Positions 23,040 through 27,123 of a stretch of 27,123 bases of DNA are shown here, one piece after another. The stretch lies in contig CATPAW010000096.1 of NCBI GenBank assembly GCA_955652255.1, positions 1 through 27,123 on the forward strand, given 5' to 3'. Below the pieces are notes generated by a model. It was given only the letters and a program-made list of their open reading frames with translations, had not been told where the DNA came from and ran no database searches. Source of the DNA: an uncultured Chthoniobacterales bacterium (GTDB lineage Bacteria; Verrucomicrobiota; Verrucomicrobiia; Chthoniobacterales; UBA10450). Within the stretch, counting starts at the first letter, position 1. The number at the start of each line of letters is the position of its first letter. The translations under genes were made by a program, and so were the position numbers.

Positions 23040-24411
23040 ACTCAATTTCGACGCCCGGGGTCGGAACAATTATTTCTGAATCGGGCAGCCCCGCGGCAAG
23101 CGTTGCGCGCATCCATTCCACGGCCGGTGGATCACCGTGCACGAGTACGATCCTTTTTGGCGAAAGCCGTCTCGCATATGCGATCAACGACTCGCGTGAT
23201 GCGTGCGCGCTGAATTGAAACTGTTCAATGTTGCAACGTACGCGTTGTGCAGACTCATCGAGATCGAGCGATATTTCCTCACCCGGTTGCGAATTTCGCA
23301 AAACTCCGGCGGGTGATTGCGGATCGGCGTAGCCGACGAAAAAAATCGAATGGCGCGGGTTTTCGACGATGCGACGCGCAAAAATATTGGAGAGCGTTCT
23401 CCGCATCATCATCCCACTCGAAAGGGCGTAAACGCGGTGAGCGCGCACGGACTCGCCGTGAATCGTCTCGGCGTTCAGGACAAATGGGCGCAGCTGGTTG
23501 AGTAGTTGCAGCCGCGGCAATTGGCGCCGGCTCATATTTGCACAGCGATCGTAAATTTCGGTCATTTTTAAGCTCAAGCCGCCGATATAAATCGGGAAAT
23601 CAGGCAGTAACCTTTCACGGTGGAATTTGTAGAACATGGCGAGGATCTCCTGCGTTTTGCCAAGCGCAAAAACGGGAATCAGAATGCATCCGCCGCGCCG
23701 AAAAGCTTCGTCGATTGCCTCGGCCAGACGCCTTTCTTCACCGGCGCGCGTCCAGGCGGCGGGTTGGGCGTGATCGCCGCGCGTACACTCCATGATCAAG
23801 ATGTTGATCTTGTCCTCGGGAAAAATCGCCGCTGGCGCGATGGTTTGATCCTCGAAATTGACGTCTCCAGTGTAGAAAATCGTGCGGCCCTCAGCATGCA
23901 GAAGAATTCCGGTCGAACCGAGGACGTGGCCAGCATCGAAAAATTGAAAGGTGACCCCGTTTGTGTGGCGTTCCGTGGCATGTTCGCCCGACAGGCTGAT
24001 GGATTGGTGCATCGGACACCAATGCCAAACATCCGCCGCCCGATCGGTTTCGCGATGCGTAAAAAGCGGATACAACGCCCCGCCGAGCTGTTCGCGCTGC
24101 CGCGTCATGACATTGACGGAATTATGGAGCAACGTGCAGCCGATTTCCGCGGTCGCTTCGCTCATGAACACGCGCGCTTTTGGTTGCCGCCGCATCAGCA
24201 CCGGCAGCGTGCCGATGTGGTCCTGATGCGAATGCGAAATTATTATTGCATCGAGCGGTCGATCCGCGATTAATTTGAAATTTGGCAGCGCATCCTCGCC
24301 CTCAAATTTTGGATGCATGCCGCAATCCAGGACCAACCGATGCCCGCCCGCCTCTAAATAATAGGAGTTCGCACCGATTTCAGTGCGGCGCGTCAGATTA
24401 GTGAATTTCAA
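23035..24411 (-). CDS. Beta-CASP metallo-beta-lactamase-fold ribonuclease-like protein
   Basis: 458 residues from TTG at 24411-24409, giving MKFTNLTRRTEIGANSYYLE. This start is preferred because AGGAG lies 9 nt upstream (24425-24421). The longer frame to a TTG at 24462 overlaps the preceding gene and adds non-conserved residues. MBL motifs: HSHQDH (zinc site), DAGHVLGST, FYTGDVNF. Beta-CASP features: PVFALGKTQEIL, ALSSGMM, FQFSAHASRESLIAY and IVLVHGD. The family includes CPSF73/Ysh1-like RNA processing nucleases and archaeal-type exonucleases. RNA processing is a family inference; the substrate is unknown. The stop TAG is within the palindromic element at 22962-23039. A one-mismatch motif copy lies at 23802-23811. 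Confidence 0.92.
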   Translation of the reverse strand: MKFTNLTRRTEIGANSYYLEAGGHRLVLDCGMHPKFEGEDALPNFKLIADRPLDAIIISHSHQDHIGTLPVLMRRQPKARVFMSEATAEIGCTLLHNSVNVMTRQREQLGGALYPLFTHRETDRAADVWHWCPMHQSISLSGEHATERHTNGVTFQFFDAGHVLGSTGILLHAEGRTIFYTGDVNFEDQTIAPAAIFPEDKINILIMECTRGDHAQPAAWTRAGEERRLAEAIDEAFRRGGCILIPVFALGKTQEILAMFYKFHRERLLPDFPIYIGGLSLKMTEIYDRCANMSRRQLPRLQLLNQLRPFVLNAETIHGESVRAHRVYALSSGMMMRRTLSNIFARRIVENPRHSIFFVGYADPQSPAGVLRNSQPGEEISLDLDESAQRVRCNIEQFQFSAHASRESLIAYARRLSPKRIVLVHGDPPAVEWMRATLAAGLPDSEIIVPTPGVEIEL

Positions 24412-24420
24412 GCCACGGCA

Positions 24421-24425
24421 CTCCT
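24421..24425 (-). promoter_or_regulatory. Shine-Dalgarno AGGAG for the beta-CASP gene
   Basis: On the minus strand AGGAG is separated by 9 nt (TGCCGTGGC) from TTG at 24411. It lies just after the stop of the dipeptidase gene (24432). It decides between two in-frame TTG starts and is one of few clear ribosome-binding sites in the window. Confidence 0.7.
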
Positions 24426-24431
24426 GCTGTT

Positions 24432-25475
24432 CTAAAGCAGTTCTTTCAAAATCCGCATCCAATTCCCATAAAGAATCTTCTCGATCTGTTCATCGCTGAA
24501 TCCGCGCGCAATTAATTTGCGAGTCAAATTTCGCGCGTGGGAATGATTGCGCAGGTCGGGAAGAAAGTGCGGCTTTGTTAGCTTTGCCGCGAGTTCCTGT
24601 TTTGCCGCTTCAGACCACTGGCCGTAAATAAACTCAAAAAAGTCGAACCCGATACCGACACTCTCGATTCCGATCAAGCCGATGATGTGTTCGATATGAT
24701 CGACATAGCGGTCGAGCGTCGCCTCTTCTTTGCGCGGACTGACCAGGACCGAGTTCACACCGATTACGCCCCGGCGTTCGCCAATCATTTTGATCTGGCC
24801 ATCGTTGATGTTGCGTTCGATGTCGTAATATTTTCTCGCATTCGTGTGTGAAACGATAACCGGTTTGCTCGTCATTCCGATGATCTCCTCGAACCCGGCC
24901 GGATTGATGTGGGCAAGATCGACAATCACTCCGAGCGCTTCGCATTCTCGGACGACGTCACGCCCGAATGCCGTCAATCCATCGCGCGGCGAACCGCTCG
25001 CCGCAAAAACTCCGCCGCTGCCAGCCGCGTTTCGCCGCGCGTGCGTAAGGCCAATTACGCGCAAGCCGAGTTCATAAAATACACGCACCAAGTCCAAGTC
25101 GGTGCCGAGCGGCTCGACTCCTTCCATGGTGATGAGCAGTGCGATTTTGCCGCGTTTTCGCGCGTCGACGATTTCCCTGTAACTCTTGCAGGTGACGAAG
25201 CGTGTGCATCGATCCACCCCGGCATAAGCCTGCGCTATTTGATCGAGCGCAACGCGCAGCGCCATTTCCGGCAGGTAACGGTCCTCGATGTAAATCGCCG
25301 CGCCGAGGATACCGATACCGCCCGCTTCCAGTTCCGGCAGATAATCTGTCGCCAGCACGTTGGTACGATCGCGTTTTTCGTACAAATCCATTGGCATATC
25401 GAAGTGAAGATCGACAATCCCGTGCGCATGAAGCCTCTCGATTCGCTCGTCGATGGATTTTTCTTTTGCGGTCAT
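24432..25475 (-). CDS. Membrane dipeptidase-like protein (peptidase family M19)
   Basis: 347 residues. Zinc-dependent dipeptidase of the renal dipeptidase family. Metal-site elements are present in order: GIVDLHFDMP (HxD), LITMEGVEPLG (bridging Glu), VIVDLAHINPAGFEE, VIVSHTNARKYYD (His), and VGIGFDFFEFIYG (Asp). DEQIEKILYGNWMRILKE is the typical C-terminal block (GGNWLRVL-type). No signal peptide is visible, so it is probably cytosolic, where it would hydrolyse dipeptides. It precedes the beta-CASP gene on the same strand by 20 nt, suggesting co-transcription. Two exact motif copies (24915-24924, 25407-25416) both encode VDL, in the first case at the conserved VDLAH site. Confidence 0.94.
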   Translation of the reverse strand: MTAKEKSIDERIERLHAHGIVDLHFDMPMDLYEKRDRTNVLATDYLPELEAGGIGILGAAIYIEDRYLPEMALRVALDQIAQAYAGVDRCTRFVTCKSYREIVDARKRGKIALLITMEGVEPLGTDLDLVRVFYELGLRVIGLTHARRNAAGSGGVFAASGSPRDGLTAFGRDVVRECEALGVIVDLAHINPAGFEEIIGMTSKPVIVSHTNARKYYDIERNINDGQIKMIGERRGVIGVNSVLVSPRKEEATLDRYVDHIEHIIGLIGIESVGIGFDFFEFIYGQWSEAAKQELAAKLTKPHFLPDLRNHSHARNLTRKLIARGFSDEQIEKILYGNWMRILKELL

Positions 25476-25579
25476 TGCTTTTCAGCCGATCGGTCAAGGA
25501 AATCGCATCGACATTTCACGCAGATCGCTCTTTGAGCAAAACAAAAACCCGCCACGCGGCGTTGTGATCGGCAACGAAA

Positions 25580-25603
25580 TGCGGCGACGGCACCGCCGCT
25601 ACA
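25580..25603. repeat. Half-size TGTAGCGGCGGT hairpin downstream of nadA
   Basis: On the minus strand TGTAGCGGCGGTGCCGTCGC, then CGCA, begins 4 nt after the nadA stop. GCGGCG pairs with CGCCGC. Its first 12 bases are the same as the outer arm of the element at 22962, so it may be a single-arm relic. It could serve as a weak terminator. The rest of the 25476-25607 gap shows no gene. Confidence 0.6.
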
Positions 25604-25607
25604 AGGT

Positions 25608-26558
25608 TTATCTGCTCAGTTCGAGCATGCGCAGAATCGGCGCTTCCGCCCGTTTGCGCAGCGGCTCCGGCAAAATGATTTCCGGCTCCATGTGCCAAAG
25701 CGCGTTGTAAGCTTTCTCGAGCGTATTCATTTTCATGAAGCGGCATTCACCGCAGAAACAGTTCTCCGTCGGCCCGGGAATGAATGTCTTATCTGGAATC
25801 TCCTTGCTGAGTCGATGCAGCAAGCCTGCTTCGGTCACGACGATGATCTCGCGTGCCGGCGATTCTTTGCAAAACGTCACCATTTTTTCGGTGGAACAAA
25901 CTTCATCGGCCAGCATGCGCACGGCGTAGGTGCATTCCGGATGCGCGACCACCGGCGCGCCCGGATACTCCTCGCGGATTCGGTTAATGCTGCGCGCCGT
26001 AAACTCGACGTGGATGTAACAGGTCCCCTGCCACAAATCCATTTTCCGTCCGGTGCGCTCCATCACCCACGCCCCAAGGTTCTGGTCGGGCACGAAAAGA
26101 ATATGTCGATCTTTCGGCGCGGCCCGCACGATCTTATCCGAATTGCCGCTCGTACAGATCACGTCGGCCTGCGCTTTCACGCCCGCGCTGCAATTGATGT
26201 AAGCGATGACATAATAATTCTTGTCGGCGTGATCTTGCAAAAATTGCGCCAGCTTTTCCGGCGGACACGATTCCGATAACGAGCAGCCGGCGTCGAGATC
26301 GGGCAGAATGACGCGCTTGCTCGGATTGATGATCTTCGCCGTCTCGGCCATGAAATGGACGCCGCAAAATAAAATCACATCGGCATCGGTTTTCTTCGCT
26401 TCGTAGCTCAATCCGAGCGAATCGCCGACGTAATCGGACACGTCCTGGAGTTCGGGCACCTGATAATTGTGCGCCAGGATCACGGCATTGCGCGCGCGCT
26501 TCAGCTCCGCGATCTCCTCCGCAAGATCGACACCGAAGTTTACGCCGGCACTTACCAT
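25608..26558 (-). CDS. nadA: Quinolinate synthase NadA
   Basis: [4Fe-4S] enzyme that condenses iminoaspartate with dihydroxyacetone phosphate to quinolinate in NAD synthesis. 316 residues. Family motifs: AVILAHNYQVPELQDVSDYV, GDSLGLS, VHFMAETAKIINPSKRVILP, DLDAGCSLSESCP, YINCSAGVKAQADVICTSGN, SDKIV, HILFVPDQNLG, VVAHPEC and the C-terminal CFCGECRFMKMNTLEK cluster Cys. The start is ATG at 26558. No nadB or nadC is next to it. Two exact motif copies occur in different frames: 26104-26113 (encoding KDRH) and 26523-26532 (encoding GVDL in the poorly conserved N-terminus). A short hairpin repeat follows its stop. Confidence 0.97.
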   Translation of the reverse strand: MVSAGVNFGVDLAEEIAELKRARNAVILAHNYQVPELQDVSDYVGDSLGLSYEAKKTDADVILFCGVHFMAETAKIINPSKRVILPDLDAGCSLSESCPPEKLAQFLQDHADKNYYVIAYINCSAGVKAQADVICTSGNSDKIVRAAPKDRHILFVPDQNLGAWVMERTGRKMDLWQGTCYIHVEFTARSINRIREEYPGAPVVAHPECTYAVRMLADEVCSTEKMVTFCKESPAREIIVVTEAGLLHRLSKEIPDKTFIPGPTENCFCGECRFMKMNTLEKAYNALWHMEPEIILPEPLRKRAEAPILRMLELSR

Positions 26559-26623
26559 TGATTAATATCGCGGCTTCTCTCGAACTTACAAATTTGTGCG
26601 TGCCCGTCGGGGCTTTGCGAATC

Positions 26624-26679
26624 CTGTAGCCGTTTCGCTGTGCGAAACGCGCGCGCGTCGCGCAGCGACGCGGCTACAG
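26624..26679. repeat. CTGTAGCC-ended palindromic element at the 3' end of aroE
   Basis: Arms 26624-26651 and 26652-26679 are back-to-back inverted copies at about 23 of 28 positions, very GC-rich (GCGCGCGTCGCGCAGCGACG in the centre). The outer CTGTAG on the minus strand provides the aroE stop TAG (26676-26674). It fills much of the 115-bp gap between aroE and nadA; the remaining 26559-26623 shows no gene. Confidence 0.85.
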
Positions 26680-27123
26680 CGCCAACCCCTTCCGCATCGC
26701 ATCTATCGGCGCATCGCGTTCGAACCAGATTTGAAACGATAGCGCCCCCGGATACAGCAACATCGACAATCCGTTCGCCGCGCGAGCGCCCGCTTCCCGC
26801 GCCGCGCGAACGAGTGGCGTCGGTTGCGCGCCATAAACGGTATCGAAGACCATGAGATGCGGCGCGAGCAGCCGCGCCGGGATTGGAGTTGAGTCGCTCG
26901 GATTCATCCCGAGCGGCGTCGCATTAACGACAAGATCAACCTGCGCGAATTGCGCGCGCAATGACGGTTCATCCCACGGAACCGCTTCCAGACGAGCAGC
27001 TGGCCCCAACACCCGCGGCCCGGCGAAGAACGGCCGCAATTGATCGGCCAGCGCCTTTACCTTCTCGAAAGTGCGATTGACCAGGACGAGACGTTCGCAA
27101 TTTTCGAGCGCGCATTGCATCGC
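26674..27123 (-). CDS. aroE: Shikimate dehydrogenase, C-terminal part (5' end beyond the window)
   Basis: NADPH-dependent reduction of 3-dehydroshikimate in aromatic amino-acid synthesis. The frame is open at the right edge, so the N-terminal substrate-binding half is missing. About 150 residues are present: ERLVLVNRTFEKVKALAD (the NADP 2'-phosphate-binding NRT motif), VDLVVNATPLGMNPSDSTPI, FDTVYGAQPTPLVRAAREAG, and the final helix segment NGLSMLLYPGALSFQIWF. The stop TAG is provided by the palindromic element at 26624-26679, giving the C-terminus MRKGLAL. A one-mismatch copy of the 10-mer lies at 26759-26768. Confidence 0.93.
   Translation of the reverse strand, partial: AMQCALENCERLVLVNRTFEKVKALADQLRPFFAGPRVLGPAARLEAVPWDEPSLRAQFAQVDLVVNATPLGMNPSDSTPIPARLLAPHLMVFDTVYGAQPTPLVRAAREAGARAANGLSMLLYPGALSFQIWFERDAPIDAMRKGLAL

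Larger units (their letters stand above)
214..26532. repeat. Dispersed 10-mer AAGATCGACA, 26 exact copies (family entry)
   Basis: Start positions reading AAGATCGACA on the plus strand: 214, 888, 4564, 5959, 7699, 9790, 12823, 15534, 17520, 21253, 21469, 21788, 24915, 25407, 26523. Start positions reading TGTCGATCTT: 479, 3663, 4461, 11958, 13884, 14236, 16128, 20170, 22042, 22663, 26104. In 25 of 26 the next base is A or T. One-mismatch copies seen include 1376, 2393, 3036, 4309, 5423, 11343, 12283, 18653, 23802 and 26759. Most lie inside genes, in all six frames, encoding KID, RST, (E/K)DRH, VDL, (L/M)SI or CRS. Copies were counted by eye, so one or two could be missed. Function unknown. Confidence 0.93.

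Noticed and set aside
214..26532. The 10-mer as a Chi, KOPS or other strand-polarising site
   Set aside because: Orientation is mixed (15 versus 11) without blocks of one polarity, whereas Chi and KOPS motifs are strongly skewed along a replichore. A single window cannot exclude weak skew.
214..26532. The 10-mer as a conserved protein motif (for example VDL or KID)
   Set aside because: Copies are read in all six frames and include gene junctions, so a shared peptide cannot explain them.

Overview
The window looks like chromosomal DNA of a Verrucomicrobiota bacterium, most likely a soil member near Chthoniobacterales/Udaeobacter. This placement is an inference from gene content, moderately high GC and the density of short palindromic repeats; no rRNA or tRNA gene is present to confirm it. 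Gene density is high, and I see no prophage, CRISPR array or IS transposase.

Layout. (1) 1-2167, minus strand: fabD - yqeY - ispD, a small housekeeping run (fatty-acid initiation, GatB/YqeY-domain protein, isoprenoid synthesis); ispD is cut by the window edge. (2) 2403-15443, plus strand: a complex I (NADH:quinone oxidoreductase) operon in the order nuoD - BamE-like small lipoprotein - nuoE/F fusion - nuoG - H - I - J - K - [GxxExxY cassette] - L - M - N. nuoA, nuoB and nuoC are not in the window. (3) 15504-27123, minus strand throughout: HNH endonuclease, two pilT-type ATPases, a three-gene membrane module resembling yqjD/yqjE/yqjK, infA, a DCC-thioredoxin/lipase-maturation-factor fusion, exonuclease III, a beta-CASP metallo-beta-lactamase nuclease, an M19 dipeptidase, nadA and the C-terminal part of aroE.

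The most striking signal is not a gene. The non-palindromic 10-mer AAGATCGACA (complement TGTCGATCTT) occurs 26 times exactly in 27.1 kb, about once per kb, in both orientations, mostly inside genes and in all six reading frames relative to the host gene. Chance expectation for a given 10-mer on both strands is about 0.05. Density, length and lack of orientation bias resemble DNA uptake sequences (USS/DUS) or HIP1-type genome-wide motifs. The two pilT paralogues in the same window make an uptake-sequence hypothesis worth testing.

A second layer is a set of inverted-repeat elements. Several have TGTAG/GTAGG ends that supply the TAG stop codon of the neighbouring gene (fabD, xthA, the beta-CASP gene, aroE). 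Others interrupt the nuo operon (a GTCATCC-type palindrome between nuoI and nuoJ; a 32-bp terminal inverted repeat around a GxxExxY gene between nuoK and nuoL). One is read through in frame inside the lipase-maturation-factor gene, and a heptamer repeat forms the linker of the NuoE-NuoF fusion.
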